The position numbers and the translations under genes are program-made. This document shows positions 53,662 through 61,801 of a DNA stretch of 64,000 nt, in pieces. Every line of letters begins with the position of its first letter. The stretch's first letter is position 1. This DNA is from Urechidicola croceus (GTDB taxonomy: Bacteria; Bacteroidota; Bacteroidia; Flavobacteriales; Flavobacteriaceae), in contig NZ_CP017478.1 of assembly GCF_001761325.1 (NCBI RefSeq), positions 440,001-504,000 of the forward strand, written 5' to 3'. The notes under the pieces are model-generated. The model was not told the origin of the DNA. It saw only the letters and a list, made by a program, of their open reading frames with translations, and searched no databases.

Positions 53662-55578
53662 TTATTTTAAATTGTAAAAAAGATTAGTAATATTTTTATC
53701 ATTATCAGATACCATAGTTGAAAAAGATTTATCATTGACGTCACAAGCGTTAATGTAAAGTTCGTTTTTGTCTAATAGTGATATTAAAAATTGTTTTTGA
53801 TTTTCAATACTTAAATCATTAAATTCATTTTGAGAATTATCAATGGATGATGGAGTTATTTTAAATAAAATAAAACTTTCCTCTTTTAATTTATCCCAAA
53901 TTTTTACTAAGGCTTCACTTGTAGAAGCACTTTCTATTTTTTCTACATATGATGCGTTGTTTTGTGCCAATTCAAAATAAACAAAACTACCACCACCTTT
54001 CCATTTTACTGTGTTTGAAATGCCTGTATTCTCTCCAGAGATTACTTTGTTTAATCTTTCTACAGTCACATCTTCTATATAATCCATTTGCTCAATACCA
54101 ATATATTTATATCCGAGTTTATGGGCAACAGCACAAGTAGTACCACTACCTAAATGAAAATCTAAAATTATATCATTCTTTGAAAGTTTATTACTTACCA
54201 TATTAATTAAATACATAATTAAACTCTCTGATTTAGGATAAGAAAAAACTTCTTTACCAAACAATTTAGTTAAATCTTTCCCTGCATTTTCTGTAGTTTG
54301 AACACCCATAGAACTATCAATATAATTTATTGGTGATTCTATATCATATTCTAATTTTTCATAGGCTGGAGAAAAAGAAGATGTGCGTATTGAAATAATA
54401 GTTCCTCTTTCTATTTCGTTCGTCAATTTATTTTGACCCCATTTAAATTTCCCTTGTAGTTTTACTTCTTCAGTAAACAGACCATTTTTAACAGTTGTGT
54501 CATCTAATAATTCAATAACATATTTATCTGTTCCATATTTCCCCTTTTTATAAGAACCATCTTTTAAACCTGTTTCGACAATGTTTTTTGGAAATGTTAA
54601 AACTCCTGTTGAATTGGTCTTATTCATTAAACCATTACTACTTGACGATTGTTTTTCTACACCTTTATATTTTACACTGTCTTTGTTTTTTTCGTAGCAT
54701 AGTATATATTCTAAAACCTTTTTGCTCTTTTTCGGTAAATTTGAAGGAGTATCAGTTTTTTTCCAAGAAAATATATCTATAAAATTATCAGTTTTAAATA
54801 TCTCATCCATTAATATTTTTAGATAAGCAACTTCATTATCATCACAACTAACAAATATTACACCATCACTTGTGAGCAAATCTCTTGCTACTTCTAAACG
54901 GTTTTTCATAAATGTCAACCAAGATGAATGATTAAAACTATCATTATAATTAAAACTATCATTACCTGTGTTGTAAGGTGGGTCAATGTATATAAACTTA
55001 ATTTTACCTTTATAAACCTTTTTTAAAGAATGTAATGCTAAAAGATTATTCCCTTTTATTATTAGATTATCATCTAAAGAAATATTCTTAACGGGATTTT
55101 CTCCTTTTTCATTATATCGTTTAATATTTGTCAATGCTTTAGGCTCAAAGAGTCTGTCTATTTCATCAGGAGCAAGTGTTTCATTCCAAAATATTTCTTT
55201 ACGTTTCTGCTCATCTCTTGTTTGACCACCCTCTAAAACGCAATCTTTATAAGCCCAAGATAAAACTACCTCTTTTGCTTCTGTTAAATACTCTCCATTT
55301 GCCGTTAAGCCTATCTTGTTTTTATAGGCTGTATAACTATCTGGAAGAAACTGTTTGTTAGAAACAAATTTTTGAAACTTCACTTTATCAAAGACTAATA
55401 CTTTACCTACTTCTGTAAAAAAATGGTGTATTGCTTTTTCATCAGTTAATAATAATGAAAGTAAATCTGGCTCAACTTTTAAAGCATCTTCAACAATTAC
55501 GTTTTTAAATAACTTACCATCTTTACAATACTTTTCGTTTTGTGCAAGTACTGATTTTATATGTTCAAATAGATTCAT
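53662..55578 (-). CDS. Type III DNA methyltransferase subunit Mod
   Basis: 638 residues. The beta-class order is seen: catalytic DPPYNTG in FIYIDPPYNTGNDSFNY near 200, then the SAM-binding DFHLGSGTTCAVAHKLGY near 475 with IGIEQ. The long middle part is the target recognition domain. Mod methylates one strand of the site and supplies specificity to Res. N6-adenine is the usual target for this DPPY type. It follows the XRE regulator by 2 bases. Length is typical for type III Mod. Confidence 0.93.
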   Translation of the reverse strand: MNLFEHIKSVLAQNEKYCKDGKLFKNVIVEDALKVEPDLLSLLLTDEKAIHHFFTEVGKVLVFDKVKFQKFVSNKQFLPDSYTAYKNKIGLTANGEYLTEAKEVVLSWAYKDCVLEGGQTRDEQKRKEIFWNETLAPDEIDRLFEPKALTNIKRYNEKGENPVKNISLDDNLIIKGNNLLALHSLKKVYKGKIKFIYIDPPYNTGNDSFNYNDSFNHSSWLTFMKNRLEVARDLLTSDGVIFVSCDDNEVAYLKILMDEIFKTDNFIDIFSWKKTDTPSNLPKKSKKVLEYILCYEKNKDSVKYKGVEKQSSSSNGLMNKTNSTGVLTFPKNIVETGLKDGSYKKGKYGTDKYVIELLDDTTVKNGLFTEEVKLQGKFKWGQNKLTNEIERGTIISIRTSSFSPAYEKLEYDIESPINYIDSSMGVQTTENAGKDLTKLFGKEVFSYPKSESLIMYLINMVSNKLSKNDIILDFHLGSGTTCAVAHKLGYKYIGIEQMDYIEDVTVERLNKVISGENTGISNTVKWKGGGSFVYFELAQNNASYVEKIESASTSEALVKIWDKLKEESFILFKITPSSIDNSQNEFNDLSIENQKQFLISLLDKNELYINACDVNDKSFSTMVSDNDKNITNLFYNLK

Positions 55579-55580
55579 AC

Positions 55581-55877
55581 TTATTTTTTGGATATGTTTT
55601 TATATTCTTTTTCTACAATTTCTAATGCTTGTAACCCATTCTTTTCATCTTTAATAATTAGATGTATTTTATCTGCTAACCATAAAGAAATAAGTTCGTT
55701 GTAATCTAAATTGAATATTTTAGAAAGTTGCTTGATGTGTTCTTTTCGTGCTGTTTTTTCTCCTCTTTCAATCTTACTTAACATTGCTGTGTCCATATCT
55801 AATTGGGCAGATAAATGCCTGAGCAACATTTCTTGTTCTTCTCTTTTTGTACGAATTAAGTCTCCGAATTTATTCAT
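55581..55877 (-). CDS. XRE-type HTH regulator (C-protein-like) leading the type III RM operon
   Basis: 98 residues from the second ATG (55877); the ATG one codon upstream is also possible. The HTH_3 domain shows FGDLIRTKREEQEMLLRHLS, MDTAMLSKIERGEKTA and KQLSKIFNLDYNEL. The C-terminus is a helical extension ending EKEYKNISKK. As first gene of the operon it probably controls its own promoter through the inverted repeat at 55887-55922, as C proteins do in other RM systems, to delay restriction after entry into a new host. Confidence 0.88.
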   Translation of the reverse strand: MNKFGDLIRTKREEQEMLLRHLSAQLDMDTAMLSKIERGEKTARKEHIKQLSKIFNLDYNELISLWLADKIHLIIKDEKNGLQALEIVEKEYKNISKK

Positions 55878-55886
55878 CACTTATTT

Positions 55887-55925
55887 ATTTGTTCTATTAT
55901 GAGTTGTCAATAAAGAACAAATGTA
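55887..55925 (-). promoter_or_regulatory. Promoter and operator of the type III RM operon
   Basis: Inverted repeat ATTTGTTCT (55887-55895) / AGAACAAAT (55914-55922), perfect 9-bp arms 18 bases apart. The right arm overlaps the minus-7 box TACATTTG (minus strand, 55925-55918). Binding of the XRE protein there would block the promoter. Confidence 0.6.
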
Positions 55926-55985
55926 ATGAAAACAAAAGAAAAATAAACAAGTTTAAATGTGAAAGGTGCAAAGTTTGCAAAAACT

Positions 55986-58280
55986 TTAAACACTTACTTT
56001 TTGGTAATGCCCAAAACTTGGTTGTGTAAGTAGTGTATTCAGTAGGCTTTTAAGTAATTCATCTACAGAACGAGATTTTAATTTGTATTGTATGCCTAAT
56101 TTTATGGCTTCTTCTCGTTTGAAATTTTTAGGCAAAGCCTCAAAAAACTTTTTCTTATTACTTTTCCCTTTAAAAACACCTGTTTCTTCTTTCTTAGGTA
56201 AGTTATGGTACATTAGCAAACTGTGTTGTAGATATACGCTTGCAATATGTAAAGCCATTTCAAAATCTTCATCAGTACAAAATACTTCTTCTGACATATC
56301 TCCGTTTTCAAACTTACGAAGTGCTGTAAAAATCATAGTAAAACGATATAATATTAAACCTAATCTTTTAACTACACTACTTGCTTCTTCACTTGTGAAG
56401 ATGGTTACTTCTCTTAACCATTGGTCGCCTGTTATGTTGACTGTTTCCCATTGCTCTTGGCTCAGATTAATAACTGTTTTTTGAGATTGTAGAAAATCTA
56501 TTAATTGTAATACAATATTAGACAATGCCTTGAAATGGTCGTTTAAATTGATAGTATTGCCGTAAGGCGATACGTCTCTCCATTTTTGCTCTACCTTAAA
56601 AGTATAGAATAAAAACCTACTAAATAAACCATCTTCTGCTGATGAAATAATATTGGCAACTTGTCCTGGTGTTCCTGAAAGTGCTACTGATAATTTTGGG
56701 TCTTTGATTATTATATATTCGTTATCGGTTTTTCTTGAAACAGATATTGTTTCTCCGTGAAATGATTTGCGAAGCATATCAGAATAACCACCCCAATCTT
56801 GTTTAAATACTGCACCCATACTGTCCGCTTCTGTTTCGCAAATAATCCCTTTAGCATCATTTTGTTGAATGTGTTTTAAGATTGCTGCATACGAAGTATT
56901 TGCAGGAATAAAAACAACTTTAAAAGGTGGTTTTATTGGTTCTTCTGCAACTGTTTCATCATTCTTTTTTCTGTTTCTTTGTGCTGTTTTGTATTCGGCT
57001 AATTCTGCATCATAGATTTGTTTTTCCTTATTGCTTTCTTCTAAAACTCTTTCTTGATAAGGGTCTGCCAATACTTTAGCAAATTTTAAAGCACCTTTAC
57101 CACTTGCTGCAGGTGCTATGATAAATGAAAATAAATTAGGGTAAACAGTTTCTTGTGCATAAACACCTTCTACATTAGGTAAACAACCACTTAAAATAGT
57201 TAATGCACCTGTGAAAAAAACGTCTCTTTCTCTTACGTCTGAAAATGCTCTTGTACCTTCTTTTAAAATATCTGGTAGATTTTCAAATATATCTTTATCA
57301 AAGGTTGGTGTGTTTTTTAGATAATCTTCTGTTGGTTCTTGTGCTGGTTGCTGTTGCAAAACATTGCTACTTGTTGCAATGGTATTGCTTTGATTGTAAT
57401 TTTGATACTCTGCAAATTGATTACTATTATTGGTATAGGCACTTTTTACAGATGCTTTTAACTCACTATTTTTTAGGTCGTATGTATTTGATATGAGATG
57501 CAAAGCATCATCAAATACAATACCTCTCCTGTTGCAGTTACAAGCCAATTGATAAATATAATTGTTTCGGTTGCCCTCAATATAAGTTGCTTTATTTTCG
57601 GTGAATTGGATACATTGTTGAAATATATCTGAAGTTGTAGAAGTATCATTTTGAATTGATTTAGTTGGTGTTGATTTTGGTTTGATTTCTTGTTGTTCTA
57701 TTTGTTCAATATCTACTATGAATTTTTGATTGTTGATGTTTCTGTATCCGTTAGGATCATTAGAAACAAAACACAAACGAGTAATGTCTTTACATTTTGG
57801 GTCTGCTTCAATACCTATTGCTTTTTCATAGTAATCTTGAACTTGTTGGTATGCCGTTTTGTGGTGTTCTATGCCTGTATTTATTTCAATAAATACTTTT
57901 AGGCCATTACCACTTGGGCTTGTGAAACAAGCAAAAGTGAAAGGAATATTATTTATAATTTCCGTTGCTTTTTCTAATTCGTCTGGATAGAGTTTATCAA
58001 AGTCAAGATGTACAAAACCGCTGTACATTTTTAAGTATTCCATTTTTCTACCACCTTCAAAAATGCCTGATGGTGTAAATGCAGGAAGTGACTTTTTTAA
58101 ATTATCTACTCTGCCGTCTTTTCCCATACCTATTGCCATACGAATAGGAGAGATTAAGTCTTTATATTTTCCCTCTACTATATCTTTTGTTATGAGTAAC
58201 AAAGATTTAGTTTCAATGGGTTGGTTAAAGTTTTTGAATATTGTTGATGATGCCATAATTTCTGTTGATTTATTTCCCAT
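55986..58280 (-). CDS. VirE-N / DUF3987 domain primase-helicase-like protein
   Basis: 764 residues. The N-terminal BT4734-like VirE-N domain has SGFVHLDFDKL and FTSPSGNGLKVFIEI, the acidic and glycine motifs of an archaeo-eukaryotic primase-like fold. A PriCT-like linker follows (NRNNYIYQLACNCNRRGI). The C-terminal DUF3987 domain has the P-loop FIIAPAASGKGALKFAKVL and LSGTPGQV. Such proteins are hallmarks of Bacteroidota integrative elements and probably prime or unwind element DNA. The start at 58280 overlaps the upstream HTH gene by 11 bases; MASSTIF at 58256 is the alternative. Confidence 0.85.
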   Translation of the reverse strand: MGNKSTEIMASSTIFKNFNQPIETKSLLLITKDIVEGKYKDLISPIRMAIGMGKDGRVDNLKKSLPAFTPSGIFEGGRKMEYLKMYSGFVHLDFDKLYPDELEKATEIINNIPFTFACFTSPSGNGLKVFIEINTGIEHHKTAYQQVQDYYEKAIGIEADPKCKDITRLCFVSNDPNGYRNINNQKFIVDIEQIEQQEIKPKSTPTKSIQNDTSTTSDIFQQCIQFTENKATYIEGNRNNYIYQLACNCNRRGIVFDDALHLISNTYDLKNSELKASVKSAYTNNSNQFAEYQNYNQSNTIATSSNVLQQQPAQEPTEDYLKNTPTFDKDIFENLPDILKEGTRAFSDVRERDVFFTGALTILSGCLPNVEGVYAQETVYPNLFSFIIAPAASGKGALKFAKVLADPYQERVLEESNKEKQIYDAELAEYKTAQRNRKKNDETVAEEPIKPPFKVVFIPANTSYAAILKHIQQNDAKGIICETEADSMGAVFKQDWGGYSDMLRKSFHGETISVSRKTDNEYIIIKDPKLSVALSGTPGQVANIISSAEDGLFSRFLFYTFKVEQKWRDVSPYGNTINLNDHFKALSNIVLQLIDFLQSQKTVINLSQEQWETVNITGDQWLREVTIFTSEEASSVVKRLGLILYRFTMIFTALRKFENGDMSEEVFCTDEDFEMALHIASVYLQHSLLMYHNLPKKEETGVFKGKSNKKKFFEALPKNFKREEAIKLGIQYKLKSRSVDELLKSLLNTLLTQPSFGHYQKVSV

Positions 58281-58554
58281 TGATAGGAGATTTAAAATTC
58301 TTGTTCAATAGTTCGAGAATATCTGAAAGACGATAGTAAATTTTATAGCCTATCTGACAATAGCCAATTAATCCGCTATCTCGCCAATGTTGGGCGGTAC
58401 GTTTACTGATATTCATAATTTGTAGGAACTCCTGTGTATCGAAAAATACTTGGTCAGGATTTGTTCTTTGCTTGTCTTTGAGCATTAGAAGTAAATCGTC
58501 TAAACGTTCTTCTATTTGCTCTAACTTTTCGTGTGAAGGATGATAGTAGCCCAT
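58270..58554 (-). CDS. Excisionase-type helix-turn-helix protein
   Basis: 94 residues. An N-terminal coiled helix (KLEQIEERLDDLLLMLKDK) precedes a MerR-like HTH_17 domain with FLQIMNISKRTAQHWRDSGL and YKIYYRLSDILELL. Such pairs of small HTH proteins precede the VirE-N/DUF3987 gene in many Bacteroidota elements, acting in excision or transcription control. It is 2 bases downstream of the second HTH gene. Confidence 0.85.
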   Translation of the reverse strand: MGYYHPSHEKLEQIEERLDDLLLMLKDKQRTNPDQVFFDTQEFLQIMNISKRTAQHWRDSGLIGYCQIGYKIYYRLSDILELLNKNFKSPINGK

Positions 58555-58556
58555 AG

Positions 58557-58859
58557 TTATCTTCTTTTATTTTGGATAACATAATTGGCTGCTGCCATTT
58601 CGATTTCAGCATCAGTAGATTGTCGGTTACGTTGTAACCAAATATCTAATTCCTGTCTATTGAAGTAGAGTTTTTTGCCCTGTGGGCAGAAATGTGGGAT
58701 TTTCTTCTGACTTGTTAGTTTATATAGGTGCGAAGCACTTATATCTAAATAACTACAAGCATCATTGAAGTTAAGGACTTCTTTTTTTAAGAGGTTTTGT
58801 TCCTCTAACTTTCTATCTAATTGAGAAAGTTTTTCTAAGATTAAATTTTCATTGTTCAT
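58557..58859 (-). CDS. Excisionase-type helix-turn-helix protein
   Basis: 100 residues. The N-terminal helix (LILEKLSQLDRKLEEQNLLK) is followed by HTH_17 with FNDACSYLDISASHLYKLTS and KKLYFNRQELDIWLQRNR. It leads the HTH-HTH-primase unit. Upstream lies a minus-7 box at 58898-58905 and a cluster of CATTGAGAT repeats that may be its binding site. Confidence 0.87.
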   Translation of the reverse strand: MNNENLILEKLSQLDRKLEEQNLLKKEVLNFNDACSYLDISASHLYKLTSQKKIPHFCPQGKKLYFNRQELDIWLQRNRQSTDAEIEMAAANYVIQNKRR

Positions 58860-58897
58860 CTGTTACGATTTAATAAGTTATACAATAATTTCTGTTG

Positions 58898-58971
58898 CAA
58901 ACTTATTTCGTAACGTGCTGATAATCATTGAGATATTAATATCTCAATGAGTAATCTCAATCATCTCAATG
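58898..58971 (-). promoter_or_regulatory. Promoter and CATTGAGAT repeat cluster of the HTH/primase unit
   Basis: Minus-7 box TAAGTTTG (minus strand, 58905-58898). Upstream is a perfect 24-bp palindrome at 58926-58949 built from CATTGAGAT / ATCTCAATG around TTAATA-like sequence. Two more ATCTCAAT copies follow at 58954-58961 and 58963-58971. The cluster could be a regulator operator, an excisionase site, or iterons of an element origin. Confidence 0.6.
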
Positions 58972-58975
58972 TTCT

Positions 58976-60073
58976 TTATTTCAGATGATTAATGTAATTG
59001 CTTATTTCTTCTTTTTTTTCATCATAATCATTAGAAACACTTGAATAAATCGTTTGTGCTTTTAGTGGTTTTTCGGGATTATCCTTACTGTAAAACAATT
59101 TACTTTTTTCCATTTGTGTAGGATTGAAATTATTAAAATATACTTTAATAGATTCTATAAAATATTTGAAAACTACTGTCTGACAATTAAGGTAAATATT
59201 AGGGCTGTTTTCTGTTAGATTTTTAGATGTAAATACTTCAAGTAAATGTTTTTCTGTTGTTGGTGCTTTTATGAAATCACACTTTATGACTAATTGACTT
59301 ATAACAGTTTTAAGTTTTTCTGTATCTCCTTTAAATTTGAATGAAAAAGCATCTGGAATATCTAAATTCTGTGTGATGATTTTTTTTGATACTTGTGTAG
59401 ATAGATTACTAATTTCTTTTAGTAATGGTTTTTCTATGTAATATTCTTCTTCTGTAGGTACTTCTGTTTTAAGAAATTCGCTAAATATTTGATATTTATC
59501 AGATTGTATACTACTTAAATAATGCGGATATAGTAATTCTATTTCGAGCAATAAACGGACTGTATTGCTTTGCAATACGTCCATAATATTCTGTGAAGAT
59601 TGGTCTTGTGTTTTGATAACGCTTTGGTTATCTCCAATGATTGACAAAAAAGAAACTATGTTTGATTTTATAGAGTTGACTATATATTTTCTGTCTATAT
59701 CTTTAATATCTCTAATTATTGCCTGTAAGATATTGTTTGATACACGAGTTACTTCATTAATTATTAAAGCATAGTAAAAACGTTCTATTGGATTGGTTGC
59801 AGTAGGTTGTTTCAATACAATTAATGGCTCACTAATTTGCTGTTTTATTTTTAGTGTTGGTTGCTTTAAATAGATCGTTAAACTATCATCTTGAAATAAT
59901 TCTTTATTACTTTTATAAATACCTTTGAGCAAATTGTAATATTCATCAATCCCATTTATGGGATTAAGAAATTGAGGTGTTAAGTTGGTTGAAAAGAATT
60001 TATTATTTTGATTACGAGATAGCCAAGGTCTTAATTGACCTAATAGTATGCTTCTTAATATTGTTAGTTCCAT
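58976..60073 (-). CDS. Conserved protein of Bacteroidota integrative elements (possibly DUF6617)
   Basis: 365 residues without a recognised catalytic motif. The sequence is helical and rich in isoleucine, asparagine and lysine. The C-terminal part (SFKFKGDTEKLKTVISQLVI, FIKAPTTEKHLLEVFTSKNL, IYLNCQTVVFKYFIESIKVY) resembles a domain seen beside integrases in Bacteroidota mobile elements, with some likeness to RteC-type proteins. It starts 2 bases after the integrase stop, so it is probably cotranscribed with it. Confidence 0.6.
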   Translation of the reverse strand: MELTILRSILLGQLRPWLSRNQNNKFFSTNLTPQFLNPINGIDEYYNLLKGIYKSNKELFQDDSLTIYLKQPTLKIKQQISEPLIVLKQPTATNPIERFYYALIINEVTRVSNNILQAIIRDIKDIDRKYIVNSIKSNIVSFLSIIGDNQSVIKTQDQSSQNIMDVLQSNTVRLLLEIELLYPHYLSSIQSDKYQIFSEFLKTEVPTEEEYYIEKPLLKEISNLSTQVSKKIITQNLDIPDAFSFKFKGDTEKLKTVISQLVIKCDFIKAPTTEKHLLEVFTSKNLTENSPNIYLNCQTVVFKYFIESIKVYFNNFNPTQMEKSKLFYSKDNPEKPLKAQTIYSSVSNDYDEKKEEISNYINHLK

Positions 60074-60075
60074 AA

Positions 60076-61182
60076 TTAAAAGTCTAATTTTATTTTATCT
60101 GCTGCTTCAATCTTTTTATCATCTATTACTTTGGCATAAATTTGAGTTGTTTTTAATTCTCTATGACCTAATAATTTTGATACTGTATAAATGTCTGTAC
60201 CTAAAGACAACTGAAGCGTAGCGTAAGTATGTCTTGCACAATGGAACGTTATGTTTTTTGTTATACCTGCTCTCATCATCCATTGCAACAATTTTACATT
60301 ATACCAGGCACTATATCTTAAACCAACAAAAACCCTTTCATCTGATGCTTTTTCTTCTCCAAGCATATCTCTTGCTTGTTGAGAAATAGGCAAGGTTTCT
60401 GCTCCTTTGGTTTTCTTTTGTCTAAAACGAATATGGTTTCCCATATGTTCTGAATGCTGAACCTCTGACCAAACTAATTTATTTATATCTGACCACCTTA
60501 AACCTGTAAGGCAAGAAAATAAAAACGCAGTTTTTAGTGGCTTGATTTCACATTCTGTTTTGGTTATTGCTTGTAATTCTTCTAATGTTAGGTATTCTCG
60601 TTGTACTTCTCCTTGTTTAAATGCTTTTACTTGTTCTGATGGGTTGTATTTCATTATACCATCTCTAACTGCTTGTTTTAATGCTGCTCTTAATTTATTG
60701 AAATAAGAATATTTTGAATTTTGAGAAAGTGGCTTGCCACCTTTTGAGGTTGCTTCTTCATCAAGATAATCTCTAAAACCTTGAACCCATTCTCTATTAA
60801 CTCTGCTGAAAGTAATATCATTAGGACAATATTTTTTAAGGTGTTTTCCAACACTATCCCAATTTCCATAATTGCCGGTACTTTCTTTTCTCTTTTCTGT
60901 GAGTGTATCAAAGTACATTAAAAAATTACCTTTTAGTTTTTCGCTATCTTGAAAATCATAAATACTATTGTGAATTTCTAAATGTCTTTTTGCTTTTATG
61001 CTTTCGGCTAATTGAAGTATCTTTTTATTTTCATCTTTTTGCTGTTTTGTAAGACTTCCATTCTCTGGTTCAGGCATTAGATAAAGTTGCAAATATTCGT
61101 ATTGCCTTTTTCCTTTACTATAATAGTCGAGGTATAAACTTATCTTATTTCCCTTTTTTCTTTTTCTTAATGTAACTTTCAT
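60076..61182 (-). CDS. Tyrosine-type site-specific integrase
   Basis: 368 residues. It has an N-terminal arm-binding domain (VTLRKRKKGNKISLYLDYYS) and a SAM-like core-binding domain. The catalytic domain has arginine in SCLTGLRWSDI, HCARHTYATLQLSLGTDI with the H-x-x-R box, LLGHRELKTTQIY with the second histidine, and the tyrosine nucleophile. It integrates and, with the excisionase-like proteins, excises the island at the mnmE end. It lies about 600 bases from the right att site, as usual for such islands. Confidence 0.95.
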   Translation of the reverse strand: MKVTLRKRKKGNKISLYLDYYSKGKRQYEYLQLYLMPEPENGSLTKQQKDENKKILQLAESIKAKRHLEIHNSIYDFQDSEKLKGNFLMYFDTLTEKRKESTGNYGNWDSVGKHLKKYCPNDITFSRVNREWVQGFRDYLDEEATSKGGKPLSQNSKYSYFNKLRAALKQAVRDGIMKYNPSEQVKAFKQGEVQREYLTLEELQAITKTECEIKPLKTAFLFSCLTGLRWSDINKLVWSEVQHSEHMGNHIRFRQKKTKGAETLPISQQARDMLGEEKASDERVFVGLRYSAWYNVKLLQWMMRAGITKNITFHCARHTYATLQLSLGTDIYTVSKLLGHRELKTTQIYAKVIDDKKIEAADKIKLDF

Positions 61183-61195
61183 AATTTGCCGTTTT

Positions 61196-61567
61196 TTAGA
61201 TGAATAGATTGTCGATTTGATTTCTTGCCATTATTTTCTTCCTGCCAATTTGCTTGACTGTTAATTGACCTCTTTTAACCATTCTTTGAATAGTCCATCT
61301 ACTAACACCTAAAAGTTCTGATACTTCTGTGATACTTAAAAACTCTTTTTGAGAAAGGTTTTGAGGTGTGATGATATTGATAGTTTGCAAACTTTGCAGG
61401 TTTTCCTTTGTATCATCAATTGCAGATTGAATTTTTTCATCACGTTTACGCTTCTTGTATGCTTTTTTAGCACAAGAATTTCCGCAGTATTTAGTTACTG
61501 TGGTTCTTGCTATAAATGCTTTACCGCAAAATTGGCAAGTTTTAGGTATGTGAATGTTACTACTCAT
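61196..61567 (-). CDS. Zinc-ribbon plus helix-turn-helix protein (excisionase-like)
   Basis: 123 residues from the ATG at 61567; another ATG three codons upstream is possible. The N-terminal zinc ribbon CQFCGKAF...KYCGNSCAKKAY precedes a basic helix. The C-terminal HTH_17 shows LSITEVSELLGVSRWTIQRM and KRGQLTVKQIGRKKI. It sits between the integrase and the att site, a usual place for a recombination directionality factor or integrase regulator. Confidence 0.82.
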   Translation of the reverse strand: MSSNIHIPKTCQFCGKAFIARTTVTKYCGNSCAKKAYKKRKRDEKIQSAIDDTKENLQSLQTINIITPQNLSQKEFLSITEVSELLGVSRWTIQRMVKRGQLTVKQIGRKKIMARNQIDNLFI

Positions 61568-61630
61568 TTGTTGCATTGTGTAGCCTTATGGGTCAATATG
61601 TAGCGATATGGTGCATCATTTCGCTATGAC

Positions 61631-61718
61631 TTGTTGCCATCAAGATTGGGCAACAAAACAGTAGTTAAGGCAACAACTGTGCAACAAATATAAGAAATAA
61701 AGAGATAACGGGCAACAA
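61631..61718 (+). other. Integrase arm-type site candidates, right end
   Basis: GGCAACAA occurs at 61649-61656, 61669-61676 and 61711-61718, with GCAACAA at 61681-61687 and an inverted TTGTTGCC at 61631-61638. The same motif is near the left att site. Together they look like arm sites for the island's tyrosine integrase. Confidence 0.55.
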
Positions 61719-61783
61719 ATAAGAGCAAGTAATTACTAACAAAGTCAACAATAACAGGTAGTTAGCAAATAAGAGAAAGATAA

Positions 61784-61801
61784 TTACTTTCCGATACAGA
61801 A
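61784..61801. other. Right attachment site in the mnmE 3' end (18 bp)
   Basis: TTACTTTCCGATACAGAA encodes the C-terminal FCIGK and stop of mnmE on the minus strand. It is the right-hand partner of the repeat at 45240-45257. Confidence 0.7.
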
